DNA of 64,000 bases from Calditrichota bacterium (lineage in GTDB: Bacteria; Zhuqueibacterota; Zhuqueibacteria; Zhuqueibacterales; Geothermadaptataceae): the NCBI GenBank assembly GCA_008501765.1, contig QQUE01000009.1, positions 22,790 through 86,789 on the forward strand. The letters are read 5' to 3'. The position numbers and the translations under genes were made by a program. Under the pieces are notes generated by a model that saw only the letters and a program-made list of their open reading frames with translations, did no database searches and was not told where the DNA came from. Shown in pieces: positions 55,206 through 64,000 of this stretch (positions within the stretch are counted from its first letter, which is position 1; each line of letters starts with the position of its first letter).

Positions 55206-56408
55206 ATGTTATTTTCTGCCTGGCTCTTCCTTGGAATTACCGCGTTTGCGGTGCAAGATGAGGGCGAACTGATAAAGACGAATCATTTGAAACCGCTGGA
55301 AAAGAATGCGGCAATCACGCATGCACGTTTTAGGTTGACAAATGAAATAAGCTATATTTCAACTGAAAACAACGTGGTTAGTTTTGTCGACGGGAACAAA
55401 AAACACCAATTCTCACTGGAAGCACCACCTGTTTGTTTCAAGTCAGACCAGGCCGGAAATTTCGCAGCAGTCCTTACAAAGTCCATCGAAATTCAAAAAA
55501 ATGGCGGTTTGGTGTTGCATTTTCTCAACAATAAGCAAAAAAGGCATCATTCTGTTTTTATCGACCACGTGTATGGAGAGCAATTTCCAGAACTTGCCGT
55601 TAATAATGCCGGCGAAATCCTGCTGGCAAAAACAACGCTGAACAGAATATTTATTTTTACAGCGGATGGGCATCTACAAAATCAGATTGATCTTTTTGAA
55701 GCCAATGATTTCGCCCATGAAAGAAACCTGCGGATAATTTTCGCTCCGGACGGTGAAAGTTTTTATGCAGCAGCAATGCGTGAACCAGCACGGCCTGAAA
55801 ATCCCGGGCTCCACAGGAATGTGATTCTCAAAAAAATGGATATGCGAGGCAATGAAGATTGGCATACGTTTTTGCCGGAGCAGGCTCTTGGCGAGTTACA
55901 GCTTTCGTCAAATGGCGAAAAATTAGCCATTTACACTTATGACGCGTACAGCCCGGCGGGGATTGTTAAAGCCACACGTATTTTTAATTCGGGTGGCGAA
56001 TTGATTTCCGAATTAGACGCCGGATTTCGCAGTGCCGACTTTTCAAAAGACGGCGATAACATTCTATTTTTTGAAAAACGCGAAGCGATGCTCTATTCGA
56101 TTGCGACAAATAAAATAAGTGCAACTGCCGTTGTCCAGTCGCCTGAGATGATTGTCGCTACTATTTTGCATGCGGCAAACCTGTCGTTTACAGTACTCAC
56201 CGGCACCACCGTTTTTGAGAAAAATGAATTTACATTTCAAGGCAACAAGCTGTGGCATTATTCCCCGAACGGTAGTCTGATTTCGCAATCGAATGTACCT
56301 GAAACACTCTCGGAATCAGCCCGATTGCTGCACACAGAGAGCCCCCGCTCGTTCATTCTCATGGATAAAAACGCTGTACAAATTTACAGCGTGGGGGCAG
56401 AAAAATGA
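55206..56408 (+). CDS. Exported beta-propeller-like protein of unknown function
   Basis: This 400-residue protein begins with a short hydrophobic signal (LFSAWLFLGITAFA). The rest is made of short repeated beta-rich segments such as PELAVNNAGEILLAK, IIFAPDGESFYAA, LQLSSNGEKLAIY and ADFSKDGDNILFF, spaced at about 45-60 residues. This spacing and the '(N/P/K)-x-G' turns are typical of WD40/TolB-like propellers. No enzyme motif is seen. GGAT lies before the ATG. It overlaps the next gene by four bases (ATGA), so the two are translated together. Confidence 0.72.
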   Translation: MLFSAWLFLGITAFAVQDEGELIKTNHLKPLEKNAAITHARFRLTNEISYISTENNVVSFVDGNKKHQFSLEAPPVCFKSDQAGNFAAVLTKSIEIQKNGGLVLHFLNNKQKRHHSVFIDHVYGEQFPELAVNNAGEILLAKTTLNRIFIFTADGHLQNQIDLFEANDFAHERNLRIIFAPDGESFYAAAMREPARPENPGLHRNVILKKMDMRGNEDWHTFLPEQALGELQLSSNGEKLAIYTYDAYSPAGIVKATRIFNSGGELISELDAGFRSADFSKDGDNILFFEKREAMLYSIATNKISATAVVQSPEMIVATILHAANLSFTVLTGTTVFEKNEFTFQGNKLWHYSPNGSLISQSNVPETLSESARLLHTESPRSFILMDKNAVQIYSVGAEK

Positions 56409-58675
56409 AAAAACGAATAGCTATTCTTTGGATTTTTGTCATGTTTTTTGGTGCGAATAGCAGTTTTGCACAGACCAGCTATCCCTGGCCGGTCACGCCC
56501 TTTGACGCCTCCCATGAAATTTCCGGAACCTTTTGCGAATATCGCGATACCGGCGATGCCGATCATTTTCACAATGGTGTTGACATTCCGAAAGTTGACG
56601 GCAGCCCGGTTTATCCGGTGAACGATGCTGTTATCAGCAGTCTCGAACGTAATGGCTCCAATGCCTATGTCCGCGCCGGCCGTTATGCTTATGTGCACAT
56701 CAGCCCGTCGCCATCGCTTGCAATTGGTGATTCAGTTTTTGCCAGCACAACAGTTTTGGGCACAATTCTCAGCGGTTCCGGCCATCTGCATTTAAACGAC
56801 GGCTACTATAATTCAGAGACAAATGCGCTGCGCAGCGGTGGTGGCTTAACTCCGTTTGATGATCCATGGCCACCAATAATCTCGGACATTCGATTTTTTC
56901 TTCTCGATACAAAAACCACACTACCGGCAAGTGGATTAAGCGGAAAAGTCCGCATAACTTTTCGGGTGCAGGAACAAAACGGGCCTCCGGGTGCTTCCGC
57001 CTCGCGAATGAACAACGGAGCCTATTGGGTTGGGTACAAAATTCTCAGCACTGACCGCGAGGAAATCATTTTTTCACCCGAAACTAACGGCATTCAATTT
57101 AAATTTGATAACAAACCCAGCAACAGTTTTGTCCACAATGTTTTTGATAAAAATCAGGCAACATTGAGCAACCATGTTTACAATATTACTAATCAACTGA
57201 CACAGCCTGATTACTGGGATACCGAAGCCCTTCCCGAAGGAAATTATACGGTGATGCTTTTTGCCGGGGATACGCGCGGAAATTCGGATACTGCCTACGT
57301 CGATGTTACGACCACACGATTGGATCTAATCCCCCCAGGTCAACCAACACTTTTTACCGCAATTTTTACGGAGGATAGTCTCTCATTCAACTGGTCAAGC
57401 GTTGCAGATTCTGATTTATTGGGTTATCAACTCTGGTCATCCAAAAATAATATGCAATGGCAAATAGCTGCTGATAAATATGAGATAAAATCAACACAAA
57501 CTGCCTTTGCTTTGCCAACTCAAGATTCGCTGATCAATTACTATAGAGTGACCGCTGTCGACACCACCGACCCCGGAAATGAAAGTCTGCACTCTGATAT
57601 TTATGCAGCCGCCATCGATCCGGCTGGCCACAGAATTCTCATTGTTGATGGATTTGACCGCACACAAAGTTCGGGCAGCTATCACGAAAAATGGCACCCG
57701 TTTGCAGCCACCCACGGGCGTGCGATAGCCGCAAATGGTTTCGGTTTCGAAACCTGCAGCAATGAGACTATCAGCGATGGACAGCTCAGCCTGATTGATT
57801 ACGATGCTGTTTTTTGGGTTCTCGGTGATGAGTCGACGACCGATCAAACTTTCACGACAACAGAACAAACACGCATACGGCAATTTTTAAGCGGTGGTGG
57901 ATTTCTGTTCGTTTCGGGTTCGGAAATCGCCTGGGATTTGGGTGCGAAGGGCACTTCAACAGATAAAAACTTTATGCGAAACTATCTAAAAATTGATTAT
58001 GAAAGCGATGACTCCAACAGTTATTCGGTCAAAGGGGTAGCCGGCTCCCTTTTTCAGGGATTAAACATTTCATACGGTATTTCCACCTCACCGTACCCCG
58101 AAGATTATCCTGACACATTTTATCTCAGTGGCGGCAGCGAGGCTGTACTGCGCTACAGTACAAATAAAATAGCCGGGATTCTTTATGAAGGTCTTTTTGG
58201 TAGTGGAACAACTATGGGGAAATTAATCGTATTGGCATTTCCATTTGAGACAATAACCACATCTTCAAGCCAAAATAATGTCATGGGCCGTGTTCTTAAT
58301 TATTTTTTCCCGCAGCCAAGTTCTGTAGAACACCACGCATCCACGGTAGCACAACCGTATTATTTGTCGCAAAATTATCCCAATCCATTTAACCCAAAAT
58401 CTGGTCTTTCGCATTTTAACAGAACACAAATTGAGTTCACCATAGCCCGGAAAGCCATTGTAAAATTTAAAATTTACGATATTTTAGGTCGAACAATAAA
58501 AACGTGGCAGGCGGATAAAAGGGATACCGGTGCTTATTCTTTAGCCTGGGACGGCAGAAATAATTTGGGTAGCCAGGTGGCGGCTGGTGTGTATTTCTGG
58601 GAAATGACGATCAGCTCCATAGAAAATGTTAAAAATATTTTGCAGCGTAACCACATAAAAATAATGGTTCAATAG
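56405..58675 (+). CDS. Secreted M23-type peptidase domain protein with FlgD-like sorting domain
   Basis: The 756-residue protein has a signal peptide (ending SSFAQ) and an N-terminal LytM/M23 domain. The zinc ligands look intact: HFHNGVD (His56 with Asp60) and SGSGHLHLN (His127, His129). Residues ~140-300 are beta-rich; ~305-400 resemble fibronectin type III (SLSFNWSSVADSDLLGYQLW); ~405-640 resemble a class I glutamine-amidotransferase-like/ThuA-type fold (ILIVDGFDR, VLGDESTTDQ, FLSGGGFLFVSGSEIAWDL). The C-terminus is a FlgD-like sorting domain opening NYPNPFNPKSG. It may cut peptidoglycan or surface proteins. It is the last gene of an operon with the propeller-like and HExxH proteins. Confidence 0.85.
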   Translation: MKKRIAILWIFVMFFGANSSFAQTSYPWPVTPFDASHEISGTFCEYRDTGDADHFHNGVDIPKVDGSPVYPVNDAVISSLERNGSNAYVRAGRYAYVHISPSPSLAIGDSVFASTTVLGTILSGSGHLHLNDGYYNSETNALRSGGGLTPFDDPWPPIISDIRFFLLDTKTTLPASGLSGKVRITFRVQEQNGPPGASASRMNNGAYWVGYKILSTDREEIIFSPETNGIQFKFDNKPSNSFVHNVFDKNQATLSNHVYNITNQLTQPDYWDTEALPEGNYTVMLFAGDTRGNSDTAYVDVTTTRLDLIPPGQPTLFTAIFTEDSLSFNWSSVADSDLLGYQLWSSKNNMQWQIAADKYEIKSTQTAFALPTQDSLINYYRVTAVDTTDPGNESLHSDIYAAAIDPAGHRILIVDGFDRTQSSGSYHEKWHPFAATHGRAIAANGFGFETCSNETISDGQLSLIDYDAVFWVLGDESTTDQTFTTTEQTRIRQFLSGGGFLFVSGSEIAWDLGAKGTSTDKNFMRNYLKIDYESDDSNSYSVKGVAGSLFQGLNISYGISTSPYPEDYPDTFYLSGGSEAVLRYSTNKIAGILYEGLFGSGTTMGKLIVLAFPFETITTSSSQNNVMGRVLNYFFPQPSSVEHHASTVAQPYYLSQNYPNPFNPKSGLSHFNRTQIEFTIARKAIVKFKIYDILGRTIKTWQADKRDTGAYSLAWDGRNNLGSQVAAGVYFWEMTISSIENVKNILQRNHIKIMVQ

Positions 58676-58801
58676 CAACAATGGGAAAAATTTTTCCAAT
58701 AGATGCTTCAAGAATGCAACAATATTGACGATAGTAATATCAGAGGATTCTAATTTGAAATAATTTTAAGGTTTAATGAATATTAAGAGGAGGTTCCACT
58801 G

Positions 58802-59011
58802 ATGAATATTAACAGCGCCCTGACAAGCGGAAATTTAAATTCATCTTTTCAGAGTGAACAAGTCCGTGCTATCCAGGAAACTCCCGCACAGCATTCTCTT
58901 CTCAGCAGTGAAAAAAAGGAAGAGTTAAAATATGCCGATCAATTGGTAGCACAAACCGCATCCCGAGCCCAGGAAGAAGGCAAGGGAGAGCGTGTCGACA
59001 TCTCAGCCTAG
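58802..59011 (+). CDS. Small protein of unknown function (69 residues)
   Basis: An ATG preceded by AGAGGAGG at 8-base spacing opens a 69-codon frame that ends 18 bases before a strong terminator, so it is very probably a real, well-translated gene. The product is polar, rich in Ser, Gln, Glu and Ala, without signal peptide, cysteine or membrane helix. SSEKKEELKYADQLVAQTASRAQEE looks helical. I do not recognise it. Confidence 0.7.
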   Translation: MNINSALTSGNLNSSFQSEQVRAIQETPAQHSLLSSEKKEELKYADQLVAQTASRAQEEGKGERVDISA

Positions 59012-59028
59012 TCTCTGCTTATCAGTAC

Positions 59029-59058
59029 AAAGCCGGCCTTAAGAACCGGCTTTTATCT
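59029..59058 (+). terminator. Rho-independent terminator after the small gene
   Basis: AAAGCCGG (59029-59036) pairs with CCGGCTTT (59046-59053), followed by TATCTT. Just downstream the fabF gene ends on the opposite strand (59068), so it may serve both. Confidence 0.85.
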
Positions 59059-59067
59059 TGAGGGTTT

Positions 59068-60312
59068 TTACATCTTTTCGAATATAAGCGAGCTGTTGGT
59101 CCCGCCAAATCCAAATGAATTCGACAGAGCAAATTTTGCCGCATGCTTGCGGCTTTTATTCGCCACGTGATTTAGCTCACATTCCGGATCGAGATCGTCG
59201 AGATTGATTGTTGGTGGCAATTCACCGTGCTTTAAAGCCAGAATCGAAAAAATGGCTTCAATCGAACCCGCCGCCCCGAGCATATGTCCAGTCATACTTT
59301 TCGTCGAACTGATACTTACGTCTGCTGCATTGCCATTAAAAACAGATTTTGCCGCTGCCACCTCCGCCCTGTCGCCAGCGTGCGTCGAAGTACCGTGCGC
59401 ATTGATATAATCGATATCACCCGGGTCAATTCCAGCATCGTAAATGGCATTTTTCATCGCCAGGGAAGCACCGGAACCGCAAGAACTTGGCGCAGTCGGG
59501 TGATAAGCATCTGAGGAATAACCGATTCCGGAAAAGCGTGCATAAATTTGAGCATTTCGTGCCCGGGCATGCCGTTCATTTTCAAGAATTAATATACCGG
59601 AACCCTCGCCCATAACAAATCCATCGCGGCCTTTGTCGAAGGGACGACTGGCTTTTTCAGGTTCATTGTTGCGAGCCGACAGCGCTTTGAGGGCAATAAA
59701 TCCCGCGACACCCAATGGAATAAGCGCCGCCTCAGACCCACCCGCAATCATCACATCTGCTTCACCGCGCTGGATCATGCGGCACGCCTCACCAAGCGCA
59801 TGCGCCCCGGTTGCGCAAGCAGAAGAGATGGCAAAATTTACTCCCCGGGTACCGTATCGAATTGATAATAATCCCGGCGCCATATTCGTAATAATGGAGG
59901 GGACAAAGAACGGTGATACGCGCCGATGTCCCCTTTTTTCCAGCGTAAGTGCGTTTTCTACAAATGTTTCCATGCCCCCCATGCCGGAGCCAACCAAAAT
60001 ACCGGTCCGGTCTGAGGGCAGTGTTTCAGCATCCAATCCTGCATCCTGCATCGCCATATCTCCGGCAGCGATACTAAGGTGAATAAATCGATCGTATTGG
60101 CGTGCTTTTTTCTTATCAACATAATCAAGTGGATTAAAATCAACAACCTCACCAGCTATTTGCGTCGATAAATCACTGGCATCAAACAATGAAATGGTAC
60201 GGACACCGGAGTGCCCATTTTTCAGGTTATCCCAATTTTCATCCAGTCCCTTGCCGAGTGGCGTAACCAACCCCATTCCTGTGATTACGACACATTCGTT
60301 GTGCTTTTGCAT
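59068..60312 (-). CDS. fabF: Beta-ketoacyl-ACP synthase II
   Basis: FabF condenses malonyl-ACP with acyl-ACP in fatty acid elongation. The 414-residue protein begins VVITGMGLVTPLG and has the full Cys-His-His triad: Cys166 in SSACATGAHALGEA, His306 in NAHGTSTHAGD and His343 in STKSMTGHMLGAAGS. The typical KGRDGFVMGEGSGIL and C-terminal NSFGFGGTNSSLIF are present. No acpP or fabD gene is adjacent. Length is normal. Confidence 0.97.
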   Translation of the reverse strand: MQKHNECVVITGMGLVTPLGKGLDENWDNLKNGHSGVRTISLFDASDLSTQIAGEVVDFNPLDYVDKKKARQYDRFIHLSIAAGDMAMQDAGLDAETLPSDRTGILVGSGMGGMETFVENALTLEKRGHRRVSPFFVPSIITNMAPGLLSIRYGTRGVNFAISSACATGAHALGEACRMIQRGEADVMIAGGSEAALIPLGVAGFIALKALSARNNEPEKASRPFDKGRDGFVMGEGSGILILENERHARARNAQIYARFSGIGYSSDAYHPTAPSSCGSGASLAMKNAIYDAGIDPGDIDYINAHGTSTHAGDRAEVAAAKSVFNGNAADVSISSTKSMTGHMLGAAGSIEAIFSILALKHGELPPTINLDDLDPECELNHVANKSRKHAAKFALSNSFGFGGTNSSLIFEKM

Positions 60313-60499
60313 GCATTAAACCCTTCCCAGTCGAGTTCTACTCAAACAACCGATATGCCCATGTTTTTTCACAGTTTATTCAGGAAATCATTCCATAATA
60401 TGAAATCTGAATAATATGTAATCTCGCATATCTTTTAATTTGAGTATACTTACAATGAACAGGAAATGAGTTTAATTCATAATAAATTATTTTTCTAAA

Positions 60500-60808
60500 T
60501 TACTGTGAATTTTTTAATTTATCGCGGACACTTTTTCGTTTATCCTGCATGTTTTGCGTACGATCTGTTCGTGTCCCCAACTTAATTGTCGTGGTAATAC
60601 GCGGTGCTCCCATCGCATGGACTACTTTGTGGCATTCTTTTACGGCCTGAAAAACCGCATCCCACTCCCCTTCGATGTTGGTGCCGTAGGCATGCAATTC
60701 ATGAGATAATTTTGCTTTCAGCAAAACTTTGTGGCATGCAGCTACATAATCTGAAACGGAAACGCCAACTCCAATCGGAACGATACACAGATCCATTATC
60801 ACGTTCAT
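60500..60808 (-). CDS. MTH1187/YkoF-type thiamine-binding protein
   Basis: The 102-residue protein belongs to the MTH1187 (DUF77) family, ferredoxin-like-fold proteins that bind thiamine or related ligands. Visible family features are DLCIVPIGVGVSVSDYVA at the start, ELHAYGTNIEGEWDAVFQA in the middle and the RITTTIKLGTRTDR strand near the end. The cellular role is not settled. It is a single gene, divergent from the rhomboid gene. Confidence 0.9.
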   Translation of the reverse strand: MNVIMDLCIVPIGVGVSVSDYVAACHKVLLKAKLSHELHAYGTNIEGEWDAVFQAVKECHKVVHAMGAPRITTTIKLGTRTDRTQNMQDKRKSVRDKLKNSQ

Positions 60809-60950
60809 TTATACCTCGCTTATTTTTTTTAATTTGAATATTTACATTTTAAAACTACATTATTTTCTGTTTCTTTCCAAATGCAGTTAACCAAATTAAA
60901 AAAATGAATCGCTTATTTGTCACATTTAAACTGTCGATCGTGCTTATTAT

Positions 60951-61502
60951 ATGAAAATTACTTACAATGCGCCCTTTGTTTTAACTTTTACTTTTATCTG
61001 TATTGCAATTCTGATTCTCGATAGATTGATGGTTTCTACTATCATCGTGAATTTCTTTACAGTCTACCCCGACATGCCCTTTCAAGATCCGGCTTCCTGG
61101 TTTCGATTGGTATCTCACGTTGTTGGACATGCAAATGCCGGCCATCTGGTAAATAATTTTGTTTTCATTTTACTCCTCGGCCCGATGCTGGAAGAAAAAT
61201 ATGGAACCAAAAGACTCTTCATCTTCGTGCTGATTACAGCGCTCGTTACGGGATTGCTCAACAACTTCTTTTTCGAAACGGGATTACTCGGAGCCAGTGG
61301 TGTTGTTTTTATGTTTATTTTACTCGCCAGTTTTTCAAATTATCGTGCCGGAGAGATACCGCTTACTTTCGTACTGATCATTATACTTTTCCTCGGCCAA
61401 GAGATAATTCGAGCTTTTTCAAGCGACAACATTTCTCAATTCGCACATATTATAGGGGGCTTTTGCGGCAGCTTTTTTGGTTTCAACACAAATTCTTCTT
61501 AG
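60951..61502 (+). CDS. Rhomboid family intramembrane serine protease
   Basis: The 183-residue protein has about six helices and the rhomboid active site: HANAGHLVNN in helix 2 (the HxxxN-type motif), the nucleophile Ser116 in GLLGASGVVF, and His166 in QFAHIIGGFCGSFFG. Rhomboids cut substrate proteins within the membrane. The protein is compact, without extra cytoplasmic domains. No strong ribosome-binding site is visible before the ATG at 60951. Substrates are unknown. Confidence 0.9.
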   Translation: MKITYNAPFVLTFTFICIAILILDRLMVSTIIVNFFTVYPDMPFQDPASWFRLVSHVVGHANAGHLVNNFVFILLLGPMLEEKYGTKRLFIFVLITALVTGLLNNFFFETGLLGASGVVFMFILLASFSNYRAGEIPLTFVLIIILFLGQEIIRAFSSDNISQFAHIIGGFCGSFFGFNTNSS

Positions 61503-61937
61503 GCCATATTTAACAATCATCCTAATTTCATGAGTGTTGGTTTTCAAAGCAAACGACTAATTTAAAATCTTATTGCAATTTTTTCATCACTATTTTTTAT
61601 ATCAAACACAATTTTTGTAGCTAATATGGTAATTTTTATTTTCTTTCCTGGATTCAAATAATACATTCTTCACATGAATGATATAGCTTTAAAAACAAAT
61701 GAACGATACTATATTTTGGGTTAATGCTCAACTCTGGACCAAATAAGTATAAATTTCTAAAAACTGAGTGAGTTTTTCATACTCAAAATAAGTAGAAATC
61801 TGGAACAAATTGAAAATCAATCCGATTGGATTCATCCTGGCCATCGAAACCGAAATAATATTTTACAATCGAGCAGCAGCGCAATAGCAGGATAGATTCC
61901 AATTTTAATATTCACATTCTGAAAAAGAGAAAAAACT
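61503..61937. other. Intergenic spacer before pckA
   Basis: About 435 AT-rich bases between two plus-strand genes. It should contain the pckA promoter. I see no hairpin terminator, RNA gene or repeat in it. Confidence 0.4.
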
Positions 61938-63587
61938 ATGAGCAAATCGCTTAATTTGGAAAAATACGGTATTACTGGCGTTATTGAGATCGTCCACAAC
62001 CCATCCTACGAAATGCTTTATGCCGAAGAAATGAAAGATGAACTCCAGGGATTTGAAAAAGGGCAACTCACAGAACTGGACACAGTCAATGTCATGACCG
62101 GCAAATTTACCGGTCGATCTCCAAAAGATAAATATTTTGTCAAAGACAAGAATACCGAAGATAATATTTGGTGGTTTGATCAGGCCAAATCTTCCGATAA
62201 CAAACCGATGCAACCTGAAACTTGGGATCATTGCAAATCTCTGGTTACAAAACAACTTTCCAACAAGCGCCTGTTCGTAATGGATACATTTTGTGGCGCC
62301 AACGAGGACACACGGCTTAAAGTTCGATTTATCATGGAGGTGGCCTGGCAGGCGCACTTCGTTAAAAATATGTTCATCCGTCCGACCGAGGAGGAACTGG
62401 AAAATTATGGCGAGCCTGATTTTGTTTCACTCAACGGATCCAAAACTGTCAATCCCAACTGGAAAGCACAAGGTCTGAACTCAGAAAATTTTGCAGCTTT
62501 CAATCTGACAGAAAACATGCAGGTGATCGGCGGTACCTGGTATGGTGGCGAGATGAAAAAAGGTATTTTTACCATTATGAACTACCTGTTGCCACTGAAA
62601 GGAATTGCCTCGATGCACTGCTCTGCCAATGTCGGCAACGCGGGCGATACAGCGATATTTTTCGGACTCTCGGGCACTGGAAAAACAACGCTTTCCACTG
62701 ATCCGCACCGCGCCCTTATCGGCGATGACGAACACGGCTGGGATGATGACGGTGTATTTAATTTCGAAGGTGGCTGTTATGCGAAATGCATCAATCTTGA
62801 CAAGGAAGCCGAACCCGATATTTACCACGCTATTCGCCGCGATGCGCTGCTGGAAAACCTGTCTGTTGATGCTGACGGAAAAATTGACTTTAAAGACGCA
62901 TCGATCACACAAAATACCCGCGTTTCTTATCCAATTTATCACATTGATAATATCGTCAAACCTGTTTCCAAAGCCGGGCACGCAAATAAAGTAATTTTCC
63001 TGGTAGCTGATGCCTTTGGTGTTCTTCCTCCCGTATCCAAGCTCACACACGACCAGACCCAATATCATTTTCTCTCCGGATTTACAGCCAAACTCGCTGG
63101 AACAGAGCTCGGAATTAACGAACCAACTCCAACATTTTCAGCATGCTACGGTGCAGCATTTTTGCCCTTGCATCCGATAATTTACGGACAAGAACTGGTG
63201 AAAAGAATGGATGCCGCCAACGCTGAGGCGTACCTCGTCAATACAGGGTGGAACGGCAGCGGAAAACGGATTTCGATTCAGGATACCCGCCGGATAATCG
63301 ACGCCATTCTGGATGGCTCTATCGAAAAAGCAAAAACGAAGATTATCCCGGTTTTCAACCTTGAGGTACCGACAGCGTTGCCGGGTGTCGATACGAATAT
63401 TCTCGATCCGCGGGATACCTATGAAAATAAATCCGAGTGGGATAAAAAAATTGAAAAACTCGCGCATTTATTCATCGAAAATTTCAAGCAGTACACCGAT
63501 AATGATGAGGGCAAAGCCCTGGTCGCCGCAGGTCCGCAGCTCAATTTAGATGAAAAATCACAGCCGGTTGAATCTTCCCGGTTCTAA
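61938..63587 (+). CDS. pckA: Phosphoenolpyruvate carboxykinase (ATP)
   Basis: PckA converts oxaloacetate and ATP to phosphoenolpyruvate, CO2 and ADP, the entry step of gluconeogenesis (or the reverse for CO2 fixation). The 549-residue protein is full length. It has [23 protein letters not shown], the P-loop GLSGTGKT (residues 243-250) with [18 protein letters not shown] (metal and ATP-site Asp residues) and [11 protein letters not shown]. The P-loop and TLS-D-x-R segment identify the ATP-dependent rather than the GTP-dependent form. The start has only a weak AAAGAG upstream. Confidence 0.97.
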   Translation: MSKSLNLEKYGITGVIEIVHNPSYEMLYAEEMKDELQGFEKGQLTELDTVNVMTGKFTGRSPKDKYFVKDKNTEDNIWWFDQAKSSDNKPMQPETWDHCKSLVTKQLSNKRLFVMDTFCGANEDTRLKVRFIMEVAWQAHFVKNMFIRPTEEELENYGEPDFVSLNGSKTVNPNWKAQGLNSENFAAFNLTENMQVIGGTWYGGEMKKGIFTIMNYLLPLKGIASMHCSANVGNAGDTAIFFGLSGTGKTTLSTDPHRALIGDDEHGWDDDGVFNFEGGCYAKCINLDKEAEPDIYHAIRRDALLENLSVDADGKIDFKDASITQNTRVSYPIYHIDNIVKPVSKAGHANKVIFLVADAFGVLPPVSKLTHDQTQYHFLSGFTAKLAGTELGINEPTPTFSACYGAAFLPLHPIIYGQELVKRMDAANAEAYLVNTGWNGSGKRISIQDTRRIIDAILDGSIEKAKTKIIPVFNLEVPTALPGVDTNILDPRDTYENKSEWDKKIEKLAHLFIENFKQYTDNDEGKALVAAGPQLNLDEKSQPVESSRF

Positions 63588-63607
63588 TTAGAGCTCATCT
63601 GCGACAA

Positions 63608-63693
63608 CGTCATTCCGTCAGGCTTTTAGACAGAATCCATCATTTTTTGCCTCGACCAAGTGTGGATTCCCGTTAAAAGCTGTGGGACTGACG
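63608..63693. repeat. Imperfect inverted repeat, dispersed intergenic type
   Basis: The left arm 63608-63639 (starting CGTCATTCC, ending GAATCCA) and the right arm 63663-63693 (starting TGGATTCCCG, ending GACTGACG) are complementary at roughly three quarters of ~31 positions. The GTCATTCC...GGATTCC layout is typical of dispersed palindromic repeats in many genomes, and a worn relative may be present at about 4755-4875. Confidence 0.55.
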
Positions 63694-63734
63694 AAAATGG
63701 GGGCATTTTCGGATGGACACTAATTCGCGTTATT

Positions 63735-63767
63735 AAAGCTGCTCGGCTATAGAGCAGCTTTTTTTTA
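63735..63767 (+). terminator. Rho-independent terminator, probably for pckA
   Basis: AAAGCTGCTC (63735-63744) pairs perfectly with GAGCAGCTTT (63752-63761) around a 7-base loop and continues as a run of T. It lies about 150 bases after the pckA stop codon. Confidence 0.85.
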
Positions 63768-63849
63768 TCGATATATTTCATTCGATCAACAGATCCCATC
63801 CCCATGGGTCCTGCGTCCACAAACTAACCTGACAGTTTTTGATTAACCC

Positions 63850-63922
63850 GGCCTCCTTGAACTAAACCACTATGCACTGCAAGTGCATAGGTTTGGCCAG
63901 GACTGAAAGTCCATTATTCAAG
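63850..63922 (-). repeat. Nested hairpins, possible IS200/IS605-type right end
   Basis: A perfect hairpin CTATGCACT-gca-AGTGCATAG (63870-63890) is enclosed by GGCC (63850-63853 and 63895-63898) and by CTTGAA/TTCAAG (63856-63861 and 63917-63922); a second hairpin GGACT-gaa-AGTCC lies at 63900-63912. On the minus strand, the larger hairpin is followed about 9 bases later by TTCAA, like the TCAA cleavage site beyond the right-end hairpin of IS608-type elements. This is only a resemblance. Confidence 0.35.
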
Positions 63923-63932
63923 CATTAAATTT

Positions 63933-64000
63933 TCATAATTTGTAAGCCATCTTTTTCAATTGGTCATTAAAATGATCTTTCGCCCAGCGCCTACGCCAAA
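63933..64000 (-). CDS. C-terminal end of a reading frame cut by the window edge
   Basis: Reading the minus strand from 63998, an open frame gives WRRRWAKDHFNDQLKKMAYK and one Leu before TGA at 63933-63935. The basic, helical composition looks like a protein C-terminus, and hairpins follow directly downstream, so it might be the end of a transposase or similar. Too short to identify. Confidence 0.3.
   Translation of the reverse strand, partial: WRRRWAKDHFNDQLKKMAYKL

Larger units (their letters stand above)
63588..64000. other. Region after pckA: palindromic repeat, terminator, hairpins and a cut-off frame
   Basis: The 413 bases hold, in order, a long imperfect inverted repeat (63608-63693), a terminator (63735-63767), nested hairpins (63850-63922) and the last codons of a minus-strand frame (63933-64000). 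Each is listed separately. Confidence 0.5.

Noticed and set aside
1..64000. tRNA, rRNA or CRISPR array in the window
   Set aside because: I looked for T-arm signatures (GGTTCGAATC-like) with acceptor stems and for regularly spaced direct repeats and found none; a tRNAscan-SE and CRISPR finder run would confirm.

Overview
The window looks like chromosomal DNA of a Gram-negative, respiring bacterium of the FCB/Calditrichota-KSB1 type. The evidence is an alternative complex III operon, many multiheme c-type cytochromes, two large secreted proteins ending in a 'NYPNPFNP' FlgD-like sorting domain, a DUF3078 outer-membrane protein and moderately low G+C with AT-rich spacers. The lineage is an inference; there is no rRNA or other marker here, and I saw no tRNA, rRNA or CRISPR array.

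Layout. 1-5.1 kb: the 3' part of a ferritin-like/FAD oxidoreductase, a lipoprotein serine hydrolase, a glycosyltransferase, and a DUF3179 gene with one in-frame UGA exactly where the family has a conserved Cys, followed by a SECIS-like hairpin. 5.1-7 kb: DinB-like protein, thioesterase, unknown membrane protein. 7.2-14.7 kb (minus): complete actABCDEF operon (alternative complex III). 15.3-21.2 kb: a 3D-domain-like protein and a 1513-residue beta-helix protein built from four long repeats. 21.2-23.1 kb: a long gene-free stretch with strong hairpins. 23.1-25.3 kb: tex.

25.9-39.2 kb (plus) is a respiratory island. It holds two paralogous tetraheme cytochromes, an 11-heme membrane-anchored cytochrome, a cytochrome b561-like protein, a 19-heme cytochrome fused to a second cytochrome b domain, a 7-heme NapC/NirT-like quinol dehydrogenase, a DUF2339-like membrane protein, and a Rieske/cytochrome b/9-heme cytochrome bc complex. 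About 54 covalent heme sites are encoded in 13 kb. With the act operon, at least three different ways of taking electrons from quinol are encoded within 32 kb.

39.4-50.9 kb: rfbA, a LysM protein, a small membrane protein, then signalling genes: a sigma-54 response regulator, a 75-residue H-box protein and a 1377-residue hybrid kinase. A methyltransferase and a PIN-PhoH ATPase follow. 50.9-59 kb: DUF3078 protein, MarR-MFS efflux pair, and an envelope operon (HExxH membrane protein, propeller-like protein, M23-type secreted protein) with a 69-residue orphan. 59-64 kb: fabF, thiamine-binding protein, rhomboid protease, pckA, and at the right edge hairpins and a cut-off reading frame that may be an IS200/IS605-type end.

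The most notable candidate is the predicted selenoprotein version of DUF3179; I do not recall selenocysteine being described in that family. Next are the 8+8+3 heme architecture of the fused cytochrome and a possible small RNA at about 21.4-21.5 kb that shares its 3' end with the LysM gene.
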